Below are positions 1 to 5,726 of a stretch of DNA of 21,521 bases, one piece after another (position 1 is the first letter of the stretch; every line of letters starts with the position of its first letter). The notes beneath the pieces were generated by a model, which saw nothing but the letters and a program-made list of their open reading frames with translations, did not search any database and was not told where the DNA came from. Origin of the DNA: SG8-4 sp964598225. Its GTDB lineage: Bacteria > Planctomycetota > Phycisphaerae > Sedimentisphaerales > Anaerobacaceae. The translations under genes and the position numbers were made by a program. The stretch covers positions 1 through 21,521 of the forward strand of contig CAZRBG010000079.1 in assembly GCA_964598225.1 (NCBI GenBank), read 5' to 3'.

Positions 1-93
1 GTTATTACGCCAGACCATATACAAATCGGGAAGTTATTTCATGCACGATCCTTAATCTATGGATTAAAGAAAGACTTACAGCTTCATGAATAA
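1..93 (+). CDS. possible C-terminal end of an upstream gene (partial)
   Basis: A frame is open from the window edge to a TAA at 91-93, giving about 30 residues that end in DLQLHE. It overlaps the ATG of the next gene (86) by 8 bases, the kind of overlap seen between translationally coupled genes. DUF2442 proteins are often preceded by a small partner gene such as a DUF4160 protein. This tail does not clearly match that family, and I do not recognise it. The frame is short, so it could be open by chance. Confidence 0.25.
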   Translation, partial: VITPDHIQIGKLFHARSLIYGLKKDLQLHE

Positions 94-346
94 ACCGAAT
101 TGCGGCAAGAGCATTTCTTTCAGCGTTGAGAATATAACTCCTTTCGGCATCGGGCTTTTTGTGAAAGGCAAGGAATACTTCCTGAGATACAGAGATTATC
201 CGTGCTTCCGGGATCAGATTCTCAGCGCGATACAAGATGTTCAATTACTACACGGCCACCATCTGTACTGGCCTCAGCTCGACGTTGATCTGGAAATTGA
301 CAACCTCGAGCATCCGGAAAAGTATCCTCTGAAGTATAAAAAGTAG
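86..346 (+). CDS. DUF2442 domain-containing small protein
   Basis: This 86-residue protein matches my recollection of the DUF2442 family. It has an N-terminal segment with PFGIGLFVKGKEYFL, then YRDYPCFRD, then LLHGHHLYWPQLDVDLEID, and ends in HPEKYPLKYK. Family members are small soluble proteins of unknown role, often encoded beside a second tiny protein in toxin-antitoxin-like pairs. The length is normal for the family and the gene looks intact. No clear Shine-Dalgarno lies before the ATG, which fits translational coupling to the partial frame overlapping it upstream. The assignment to DUF2442 is fairly sure; no function is inferred. Confidence 0.75.
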   Translation: MNKPNCGKSISFSVENITPFGIGLFVKGKEYFLRYRDYPCFRDQILSAIQDVQLLHGHHLYWPQLDVDLEIDNLEHPEKYPLKYKK

Positions 347-449
347 ACCATCGCACTATAATATTGACGGCTCGTGATATTACTGCCGCGGAAAGAAAGC
401 AATGTAAATAGAGCTCCGAGCACCGAATCATTAATGGGAGGTCAGCGTC

Positions 450-1271
450 ATGACATATCAGGCCGAGACGAGGAACATGGCCCTTTTCTGCGACTTCGAG
501 AATATCGCTTTGGGTGTTCGCGACGCAAAATATGCCCAATTTGACATCGGCAAAGTGATCGAGCGGCTTTTGCTCAAGGGAAATATCGTGGTCAAAAAGG
601 CTTACTGCGACTGGGCCCGCTACGAAAAGTTCAAAACAGCGATGCATGAGGCCGCCTTTGAACTGATAGATATCCCGCACGTTCGCCAGTCGGGCAAGAA
701 CTCTGCCGATATTCGCATGGTTGTGGATGCTCTCGACCTCTGTTACACGAAAGAGCACATGGATACTTTCGTCATCATCAGCGGGGACTCTGATTTTTCC
801 CCGCTCGTCAGTAAATTGCGTGAGAATAACAAAATCGTAATCGGAGTCGGCGTCAAGAATTCGGCCTCGGACCTGCTGATCGCCAACTGCGACGAGTTTA
901 TTTACTACGACGACCTTGTTCGCCGTCAGCCGCCCCGCAAGAAAGCCGGCGCTAAAGTGACAGGCCGCAAGCCCGCACAGGCCCCGGTTGCGAAAGCCGT
1001 CAAGCCGCCCGATGATAAGAAACAGGAGGCATGGGATCTGATCGTCGAGACATACGAGGCTCTGGTCGAGGAACGCGGCGAGGGTGAGAAAATATGGGGT
1101 TCCATGATCAAGCAGACCCTCAAACGCCGCAAACCCGGCTTCAACGAATCCTACTACGGCTTCCGCTCTTTCGGTCAGATGCTCGAGGAGGCCGAGGCAC
1201 GCGGGATTCTCGAACTGGAGCCCGAAGAAAAATCCGGCGGCTACATCATCAAAAGCTGCCACGCCCCGTAA
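450..1271 (+). CDS. NYN domain (PIN-like) nuclease with C-terminal OST-HTH/LOTUS domain
   Basis: The 273-residue protein has an N-terminal NYN domain (about residues 10-158) and a C-terminal OST-HTH/LOTUS domain (about 194-270), joined by a Lys/Pro/Ala-rich linker. NYN acidic and polar positions are visible: D15 and N18 in LFCDFEN, D87 in KNSADIRM, and D113/D115 in the ISGDSDF motif. In this family these residues bind metal for RNA cleavage. LOTUS domains bind RNA, so an RNA-processing or RNA-decay role is likely (inference). The ATG at 450 is preceded by GGGAGG at about 436-441, a good ribosome site. It has no close same-strand partner: about 100 bases separate it from the DUF2442 gene and 210 from the antitoxin gene. 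A 346-codon antisense open frame is only its shadow. Confidence 0.88.
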   Translation: MTYQAETRNMALFCDFENIALGVRDAKYAQFDIGKVIERLLLKGNIVVKKAYCDWARYEKFKTAMHEAAFELIDIPHVRQSGKNSADIRMVVDALDLCYTKEHMDTFVIISGDSDFSPLVSKLRENNKIVIGVGVKNSASDLLIANCDEFIYYDDLVRRQPPRKKAGAKVTGRKPAQAPVAKAVKPPDDKKQEAWDLIVETYEALVEERGEGEKIWGSMIKQTLKRRKPGFNESYYGFRSFGQMLEEAEARGILELEPEEKSGGYIIKSCHAP

Positions 1272-1428
1272 GCGTCATGAGCAGATGGAGCATTAGAAGA
1301 CCAAACTGCTGATCGCGAAGCGTCAAACGAAGATACTTCTCAGACAACCACATTCTCTTTGTTCGCGGATTTTATGCTTGAAAGTTGAAGCAAGAAAATT
1401 GTAGCCTACCGGGGATAACGTCAAATAC

Positions 1429-1457
1429 TTGCATAGTATTAGCCATTGTGGTACAAT
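1429..1457 (+). promoter_or_regulatory. sigma-70-like promoter of the vapBC pair
   Basis: A TTGCAT -35 (1429-1434) and a TACAAT -10 (1452-1457) are separated by exactly 17 bases. The predicted start of transcription is about 18-20 bases before the AAGGGG ribosome site (1471-1476) of the antitoxin gene. I found no obvious palindromic operator here, although VapBC complexes commonly autorepress their promoter. Confidence 0.6.
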
Positions 1458-1481
1458 ATAAACAACAATGAAGGGGCCTAT

Positions 1482-1709
1482 ATGGATATGCCCATTGTCG
1501 ATAAAGTAATCGAACAGTTAATGGCTCTGCCTCAGGAATTACAGTGGCGGGTGTTGGAGTTCACGCGCGGCTTGGCTCAATCCACCCCGCACGGTGTCCC
1601 CGGCAAACAACTGCTGCAATTTGCGGGCACGATATCACCCGATGATGCAAAGCTGATGAGCGAAGCCATCGAGCACGGTTGTGAACAGATAGACACCAAT
1701 GAATGGTAG
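1482..1709 (+). CDS. VapB-type antitoxin (DUF2281-like)
   Basis: This small protein (75 residues from the ATG at 1482) lies directly upstream of a PIN-domain toxin and overlaps it by 11 bases. The N-terminus (VIEQLMALPQELQWRVLEF) resembles the DUF2281-type antitoxins, which open with an amphipathic helix of the form 'xxxLPxxxQxxVLxF'. The C-terminus ends NEW and would be the toxin-neutralising tail. The ATG at 1482 is chosen because AAGGGG at 1471-1476 sits 5 bases upstream; an ATG at 1488 is also possible, and an in-frame upstream GTG at 1446 lies before the ribosome site and overlaps the -10 promoter box. Function follows from context and general similarity, with fair confidence. Confidence 0.8.
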   Translation: MDMPIVDKVIEQLMALPQELQWRVLEFTRGLAQSTPHGVPGKQLLQFAGTISPDDAKLMSEAIEHGCEQIDTNEW

Positions 1710-2088
1710 ATACCTCCTTGACACCAACGTCATCATTGCCCTTCTCACTGGTGAGGCAAGAATCAAAAAGAATCTTGCCACAGTCGATGAGGTGTTCGTT
1801 CCGAGCGTCGCAATCGGTGAATTGTACTACGGAGCAAGAAAATCAGGAAGACCAGACGAGAACCTCGTGCGCATAGATGAATTGGTACTGATAAATGTTG
1901 TGCTCGTGTGCGATACTGAGACTGCACGTAGATATGGCGAGATCAAGAACGCGTTGCGGATCAAGGGACGGCCGCTACCCGAAAACGATATTTGGATTGC
2001 CGCGATTGCTCGTCAGCATGAACTGACGCTTGTTACGCGCGACACGCACTTCGAACAGATCGACGATCTAAGTATGACAATGTGGTGA
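1699..2088 (+). CDS. vapC: VapC-type PIN domain ribonuclease toxin
   Basis: The protein has 129 residues, the usual VapC length, and a complete PIN fold signature. The four acidic metal-binding residues are D8 (LLDTNVII), E41 (AIGELYYG), D97 (ENDIWIAA) and D115 (TRDTHF). VapC toxins cleave RNA, typically tRNA or rRNA, and are held inactive by the cognate VapB. The ATG lies inside the last codons of the antitoxin gene (ATGAATGG overlap), so translation is coupled. The gene appears intact. It sits immediately upstream of the integron integrase promoter but is not within a cassette: no attC-like structure borders it. Confidence 0.93.
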   Translation: MNGRYLLDTNVIIALLTGEARIKKNLATVDEVFVPSVAIGELYYGARKSGRPDENLVRIDELVLINVVLVCDTETARRYGEIKNALRIKGRPLPENDIWIAAIARQHELTLVTRDTHFEQIDDLSMTMW

Positions 2089-2108
2089 ATCCTCCGTGCT
2101 CTGTCCTG

Positions 2109-2157
2109 TTGCTGTGCCCGCCGTACTATGCTATAATTCTCGACGTAAGCGAAGGAG
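2109..2157 (+). promoter_or_regulatory. promoter and ribosome site of the integrase pseudogene
   Basis: TTGCTG (2109-2114) and TATAAT (2132-2137) are 17 bases apart, and the -10 is extended by TGC directly in front of it. AAGGAG (2152-2157) then sits 6 bases before the ATG at 2164. All the signals needed for expression are intact although the coding region is broken, which suggests recent decay. I did not find a recognisable LexA box over it. Confidence 0.7.
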
Positions 2158-2163
2158 ACTTGC

Positions 2164-2486
2164 ATGTTGCGAATTCGGCAGACAGACGGTTCGAGCCGGG
2201 CGCCAGCAGCACGGGCGGTTGCCCCACAGGCTTCCATGGGGTCTGTTACGGCAAATAGGCCCAGGCTTCTGGATCAACTGCAGCAGGCATTGCAGTCAAG
2301 GCACTACAGCCGCAGGACCGAGCAGACCTTCCGCCATTCCTTTGCCACGCACTTGCTGAATCCGGCTATGATATCCGCACGATCCAGGAGTTGTTGGGTC
2401 ACAAAGACGTCAGCACGACTATGATTTACACCCACGTACTGAACAAAGGAGGACATGGCGTTCGCAGCCCGGTGGATGGGCTGTAG
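2164..2486 (+). pseudogene. intI: integron integrase (IntI family tyrosine recombinase), internally deleted and frameshifted
   Basis: Two ends of an integron integrase are joined. The N-terminal part reads LLDQLQQALQSRHYSRRTEQT, the DNA-binding start typical of IntI proteins. At about 2326-2331 it runs straight into RHSFATHLL, the C-terminal catalytic box II, so roughly two thirds of the usual ~320 residues are missing. One G is also missing after CTG at 2355-2357. With it restored, the frame reads ESGYDIRTIQELLGH, then STTMIYTHVL with the catalytic tyrosine, then GVRSPVDGL and TAG at 2484-2486. The ATG at 2164 follows a good ribosome site; ATG 2236 is the alternative. The first two catalytic-core segments and the IntI-specific insertion are absent, so it cannot be active. 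Its 3' end faces the cassette, the reverse of the usual arrangement. Confidence 0.9.
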
Positions 2487-2492
2487 GCTGGT

Positions 2493-2509
2493 TTATACAG
2501 TCTGTATAA
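2493..2509. repeat. 17-bp palindrome, copy 1
   Basis: TTATACAGTCTGTATAA is perfectly symmetric around its central base. It lies 7 bases after the integrase stop codon. It is the exact reverse complement of copy 2 at 2628-2644, differing only at the central base when read on the same strand. The form suggests a dimeric regulator or recombinase site. Confidence 0.85.
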
Positions 2510-2594
2510 GCCGAAATCGGTCGATTGAGAAAAAGTCAGTAACTAATTGAAATGAAATTTGTTAAAGAGAATCGTGAGAAGAGTCGGGAACTTC

Positions 2595-2617
2595 TTATAC
2601 AGAAAGAAACAGTCTGT
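2595..2617. repeat. half site TTATACAG and isolated ACAGTCTGT core
   Basis: TTATACAG recurs at 2595-2602 without its mirror half, and ACAGTCTGT (the core of the palindrome) recurs at 2609-2617 without the outer bases. Together with the two full palindromes this clusters the same motif four times within 152 bases. Confidence 0.65.
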
Positions 2618-2627
2618 CTTTCCTGTC

Positions 2628-2645
2628 TTATACAGACTGTATAAT
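2628..2645 (+). promoter_or_regulatory. 17-bp palindrome copy 2, overlapping a possible cassette promoter -10
   Basis: TTATACAGACTGTATAA occupies 2628-2644. Its last five bases plus the next T form TATAAT (2640-2645), a consensus -10 just upstream of the first cassette, where the cassette promoter (Pc) of an integron would be useful. The corresponding -35 is weak. If the -10 is used, a protein bound to the palindrome would block it. The palindrome is seen directly; the promoter and operator roles are inference. Confidence 0.5.
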
Positions 2646-2650
2646 CATTG

Positions 2651-3077
2651 TTGGGCCTCACAAATATGAGCGAGTCAATCGTCATTGCCTTAATCGGTGT
2701 CTCGGGGGCTGTTATTGGGTCCATTGCCACGATTGCGGTTCAGTGGCTTTCGCACCACCTGCAGGAGAAAGCCGCAGCAAAGCGCGAGAAACCACGAAAA
2801 GACCTTTTGCTAGAAATGCTCCGCGCACCACAATATCAATGGCGCAAACTCGAAACACTCATGCACGTTATTGGCGCTGATGAAGAAACTACAAAACGGC
2901 TCCTACTAGAAGTGGGGGCTCGTGCGTCAGAGGATGGTCAACCTCTCTGGGGGTTAATTGAGCGCAATCCGTTGCCAAAGGGGAAAGAGTAAGGCCCAAC
3001 ACGTCGTTCGTGCCGACGCCCGGGACAGCGCACCGCGTTTCCTGTTGCATTCGTGGCGGGCGCGGCACAACTCTGCG
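2651..3077 (+). mobile_element. integron gene cassette (427 bp)
   Basis: The left boundary is the core GTTGGGC (2650-2656) and the right boundary is the G|TT of GTTAGAC (3077-3083). The 7 bases at the left boundary are the exact reverse complement of the attC R'' box GCCCAAC (2994-3000). That is the hallmark of a genuine cassette, because the two sequences meet to form one attC when the cassette is circular. The cassette carries a single ORF (2666-2992) in the usual orientation, with its stop codon directly before attC. Confidence 0.88.
2666..2992 (+). CDS. integron cassette protein, single-pass membrane protein of unknown function
   Basis: From the ATG at 2666 the protein has 108 residues. 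Residues about 4-28 form one hydrophobic membrane segment (IVIALIGVSGAVIGSIATI). A basic, helical linker follows (KAAAKREKPRKD), then a soluble domain of about 60 residues with the pattern LLLEMLRAPQYQWRKLETL and EETTKRLLLEVGARA, ending PLPKGKE. The second half could be a small winged-helix-like domain (guess). An in-frame TTG at 2648 lies before the recombination point, so ATG 2666 is preferred. I see no good ribosome site. The TAA abuts attC with one base between. I do not recognise a function, which is usual for cassette genes. Confidence 0.8.
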   Translation: MSESIVIALIGVSGAVIGSIATIAVQWLSHHLQEKAAAKREKPRKDLLLEMLRAPQYQWRKLETLMHVIGADEETTKRLLLEVGARASEDGQPLWGLIERNPLPKGKE

Positions 3078-3083
3078 TTAGAC
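2994..3083 (+). other. attC: attC recombination site (59-base element)
   Basis: Box order is complete. R'' GCCCAAC is at 2994-3000, L'' GTGCCGACGCCC at 3010-3021, L' GGGCGCGGCAC at 3058-3068 and R' GTTAGAC at 3077-3083. L'' and L' pair over 11 bp, with A3016 left unpaired as the extrahelical base that IntI uses to choose the recombined strand. The outer boxes follow RYYYAAC and GTTRRRY. The 90-base length lies within the known range. The CCGACGCC...GGCGCGGC core closely resembles those of mobile-integron cassettes. Confidence 0.92.
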
Positions 3084-3135
3084 AGCCAAGATCGCGTTTT
3101 TGATAGCGCTAGGGCTGTTTTATGGTGCAAATGCC

Positions 3136-3240
3136 GCTTCAAACGCCTCATTTGAGACTTCAAATGCCTCATTCGCTGCTGCAAATGGCTCATTCGCAGT
3201 TTCGAATGGCTCATTTGCGGCTTCAGGCGCCCCGTTTCCG
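3136..3240. repeat. 21-bp tandem repeat, about five units
   Basis: Units start at 3136, 3157, 3178, 3199 and 3220. The shared core is CAAATGGCTCATTCGC or a close variant; the fifth unit is degenerate. Read on the plus strand the period encodes a heptapeptide of the type ASNASFA. Several differences between the first four units fall in third codon positions (AAC/AAT, TTT/TTC). An open frame runs through it from 3088 to 3321. The part before the repeat (KIAFLIALGLFYGANA) looks like a signal peptide but has no ATG, only a TTG at 3100. The minus strand is also open, so coding status is uncertain. It is not a CRISPR: there are no spacers. Confidence 0.75.
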
Positions 3241-3346
3241 TTCGGCAAGGTCGCGGCGCCGAGGGGTTTGCGCGGGGGCGGGGTCAGAGTGCCAGGGACA
3301 AAGGCGCCGTCGAGGAACTGACGCAACAAGAGGATGCTACGGACGG

Positions 3347-5713
3347 CTAATGTCCCCGGACTTCGAAGATTTGGGGCGGCTGGTTCGGGATGTCGAGCTT
3401 GAGCTTAATCGCGCCTTTTGTTGTCATTCCGTTGGCTTCGAGGGTTTTGGTGTCGTCGGTTGGGAGCAGGGCGGTTAGTTTGCCGCCGGGCCATCCGGCG
3501 TGTAAGAGGTAGCCGCCGTCAATCACGTCGTAGCCGCTTTGGCCGGCGAATCCGTCTTCTAATCTATAAGGGCGGTAGACCGTGATGAATTCCATGTTTC
3601 TTCTCTTGCGCGTCGTTTTTGCCGTCAGGTGCCATTCTCTGAGCTTGATTCGCGGGCGGGGATTCGGATCGTACTGATTCGTCTGGTCGAATTCGAGCTT
3701 GGCCGGCGAATAAAACTTTATATCGCAACCAACGTCGCCATTGATCACGGAAACGCTGCTTCCACTTCCAATGTCAAACTTGTTGATAGCGTGGAGCCAG
3801 TATTTGTAAGTCGAGGGCTCTTTGGCCTCAAGGCGGTCGTAGACTACTGCCAGTTTGGGCTTGATGAAGATGATCGCGCGGGTGAAGCGTTCGAGTGGGG
3901 GGTCGTAAGCCTGGCCGGCTTCGCCGATGACGACGTCGATGTCTGGCGTGGTCTTGAAGGCAACGATTTCGCCCTTGGCTTTGGCGGTGCGTTTGCCCTG
4001 GCCTTTGCCGTTGACTGTTATGTTGTTGACCGAGCGGGTGCTCCACATCCACTGCCTGTGGTGATCGCTGCCGTAGCTGTCGCGGTAGCCGGAGCGGATC
4101 AGCAGGCGCTTGCCGTAGGCCCACAGCAGGAACGAGTTATTGGCCTCGTAGCCGTGGGATTGCGTGCCGAACGGGCTGGATTTGAAGACGACCTGAACAC
4201 TTTCATCAGCGTTGGTGAGGTTCGTGTTCAGGTATGCCTGCCCCGTGCCGGAGAACAGCCGTGAGGTCGTCAAGTCATCGGGGGGTATGGGTTTTACTTC
4301 CGGCAGTTGTCCGCGGATGAAGCCGATATAGCCGTCGGATTTTTTCGGCCCGCCGAGCTGCTCTACGTACCATTGCCAGTGGCCATTCTGGGCCTGTGCG
4401 GCGAAAGTGCTCATCAATGGCACGTTGCTCTTTGCCGTGCGCCGGGCGGTAAGATCGCCGAAGCCGCCGCCCACTTTGCCGGGCGGCATCAGATACATGG
4501 CGTAATAGCCCGCCTTGGAGTAGAAGGGCTTATCATAGGCGTCGATCCCCATCGCCTCTCGCATCACGTCGGCCCACCACGTGAAGCGGTTCTGGTAGCT
4601 CGACCAGTAGGATGCGCCCTCGTGCCAGCCGCCGTCGGAATCGGACCAGACCGGATACGTATTGAAAAAGACGTTCATCGCAAACCACACCCAGTCCTCA
4701 GCGCCTTCGGCCTCCCCGAGAAAGGCGATGCCGACTTCACCCAGAAAATGCCACGCGCGGTTAGAGTGGCTCGAATACGGCCGCCATAAGTGGCGCGGGC
4801 ATAGGTGGCGGTACATTTCATCCCCGCGGATTTTCATGACCTTGCGGCAGAGTTGCTTTTCCTCTTCGCTGAGCAAGTCGTTGACGAAAGTATAAGTCCG
4901 CGAAAAGTAATAGTTGTACGGCATTCCCGCCTCATCGTTATAACGGTAGCCCGTGCTGCCCTTCGGGTCCCATTTGGCGCACTCGAGCAAAATCCGCTTG
5001 GCTTCCAGGCCATACTGCTCCTTTCCGCCGAGCAATCGGGTAAATGCGAGCGTCGCTGCGCTGTTCAGAGTTTTGATCGTGTATCTGCGATTGCCCCACC
5101 AGATGTCCCGCCAGGGGTCGCTTCCTCGCACGATACCTTCCGGATATTTAGGCGGCTCTTTCGTGGCAGGCGGGCTGGACAGAATTCTCTCACAATCTTC
5201 GACAAGTTCATCGTACTCGGCCTTCATGTCGGTCCGCGCCGATTTGCGCAATCGGTCGAGATTCTCCGGTCGCATAAACAATCGCGGATGACTTTTCGGA
5301 ATCCGTGCGATTAGTTCCTCACGAGCCGGCATCGGCATCCCGGCGGCATCTGCCGGGATGGTGAATGTCCGGGCCTTGCTCCAATTCGTGTAGCGGCCGT
5401 TCTCGTCCCTTCCGCGATATCGCCACGTGTATGTTCCCGGTGTGAAGGTTCGTGGCGGACAATGTACATTGAATTCCAGATTCTCCGCCCGGTATTTGAC
5501 TTCAGTGAATTCCTTACCCCGAGCACACTCGATCTCCCATTTCATGTTTGACTGTAGCCGCCAACTGAAAGACGGCGGATTAACCGGAGAGACTGAATCA
5601 GAGGCGGGGTGATAGCCCCATTCCCCGGGTCGTGCAGGATGCTCGTCGAGTTCGAGTTTTTGGGCCTGCGCCAAAACCGGCATAAGCAATAATACAAACG
5701 TGATTACGCGCAT
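3347..5713 (-). CDS. secreted heparinase II/III-like polysaccharide lyase (DUF4962 N-terminal domain)
   Basis: From the ATG at 5713 the protein has 788 residues and opens with a signal peptide (MRVITFVLLLMPVLAQAQ). A beta-rich DUF4962-type domain follows (about 20-125), then an alpha/alpha toroid (about 135-460), then a C-terminal beta-sandwich of heparinase II/III type (about 480-780). Likely catalytic positions are H316 in the SHSNRAWHFLGE motif, Y369 in WHEGASYWSSY and H520 in SHGYEANNSF, which fit the His/Tyr scheme of PL21-like lyases. The substrate is probably an acidic, uronate-containing glycan; which one cannot be told. An earlier ATG at 5758 overlaps the upstream gene and would bury the signal peptide, so 5713 is preferred, 13 bases after the M14 gene stop. 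It is the last gene of a four-gene minus-strand run. Confidence 0.87.
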   Translation of the reverse strand: MRVITFVLLLMPVLAQAQKLELDEHPARPGEWGYHPASDSVSPVNPPSFSWRLQSNMKWEIECARGKEFTEVKYRAENLEFNVHCPPRTFTPGTYTWRYRGRDENGRYTNWSKARTFTIPADAAGMPMPAREELIARIPKSHPRLFMRPENLDRLRKSARTDMKAEYDELVEDCERILSSPPATKEPPKYPEGIVRGSDPWRDIWWGNRRYTIKTLNSAATLAFTRLLGGKEQYGLEAKRILLECAKWDPKGSTGYRYNDEAGMPYNYYFSRTYTFVNDLLSEEEKQLCRKVMKIRGDEMYRHLCPRHLWRPYSSHSNRAWHFLGEVGIAFLGEAEGAEDWVWFAMNVFFNTYPVWSDSDGGWHEGASYWSSYQNRFTWWADVMREAMGIDAYDKPFYSKAGYYAMYLMPPGKVGGGFGDLTARRTAKSNVPLMSTFAAQAQNGHWQWYVEQLGGPKKSDGYIGFIRGQLPEVKPIPPDDLTTSRLFSGTGQAYLNTNLTNADESVQVVFKSSPFGTQSHGYEANNSFLLWAYGKRLLIRSGYRDSYGSDHHRQWMWSTRSVNNITVNGKGQGKRTAKAKGEIVAFKTTPDIDVVIGEAGQAYDPPLERFTRAIIFIKPKLAVVYDRLEAKEPSTYKYWLHAINKFDIGSGSSVSVINGDVGCDIKFYSPAKLEFDQTNQYDPNPRPRIKLREWHLTAKTTRKRRNMEFITVYRPYRLEDGFAGQSGYDVIDGGYLLHAGWPGGKLTALLPTDDTKTLEANGMTTKGAIKLKLDIPNQPPQIFEVRGH

Positions 5714-5726
5714 AAGCTTTGAATGA

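Larger units (their letters stand above)
2487..2649. other. attI-like region of the integron, with palindromic sites
   Basis: This stretch lies between the integrase stop and the cassette boundary, where the primary recombination site attI is expected. The recombination core GTTGGGC (2650-2656) fits the GTTRRRY consensus. The rest is AT-rich and contains two 17-bp palindromes, a half site, and three ACAG-N-CTGT cores. I could not identify conventional attI direct repeats. Confidence 0.6.

Noticed and set aside
222..1262. 346-codon minus-strand open frame
   Set aside because: It lies antisense to the NYN-LOTUS gene, has no recognisable domain, and the plus-strand gene has a ribosome site and all family motifs.
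1272..1428. A gene or attC between the NYN gene and vapBC
   Set aside because: No open frame of note and no paired R''/R' boxes were found.
3136..3240. CRISPR array
   Set aside because: The repeats are directly adjacent with no spacers and diverge from unit to unit; it is a short tandem repeat.
3286..3306. GGTCAGAGTGCCAGGGACAA as a REP-type repeat remnant
   Set aside because: It reminds me of transposase-linked REP sequences, but only one short copy is present and no partner palindrome or transposase is seen.
3629..5314. Several long plus-strand frames (for example 3629-4264, 4307-4789, 4805-5314)
   Set aside because: They are antisense shadows of the heparinase-like gene, which has a signal peptide and conserved catalytic motifs.
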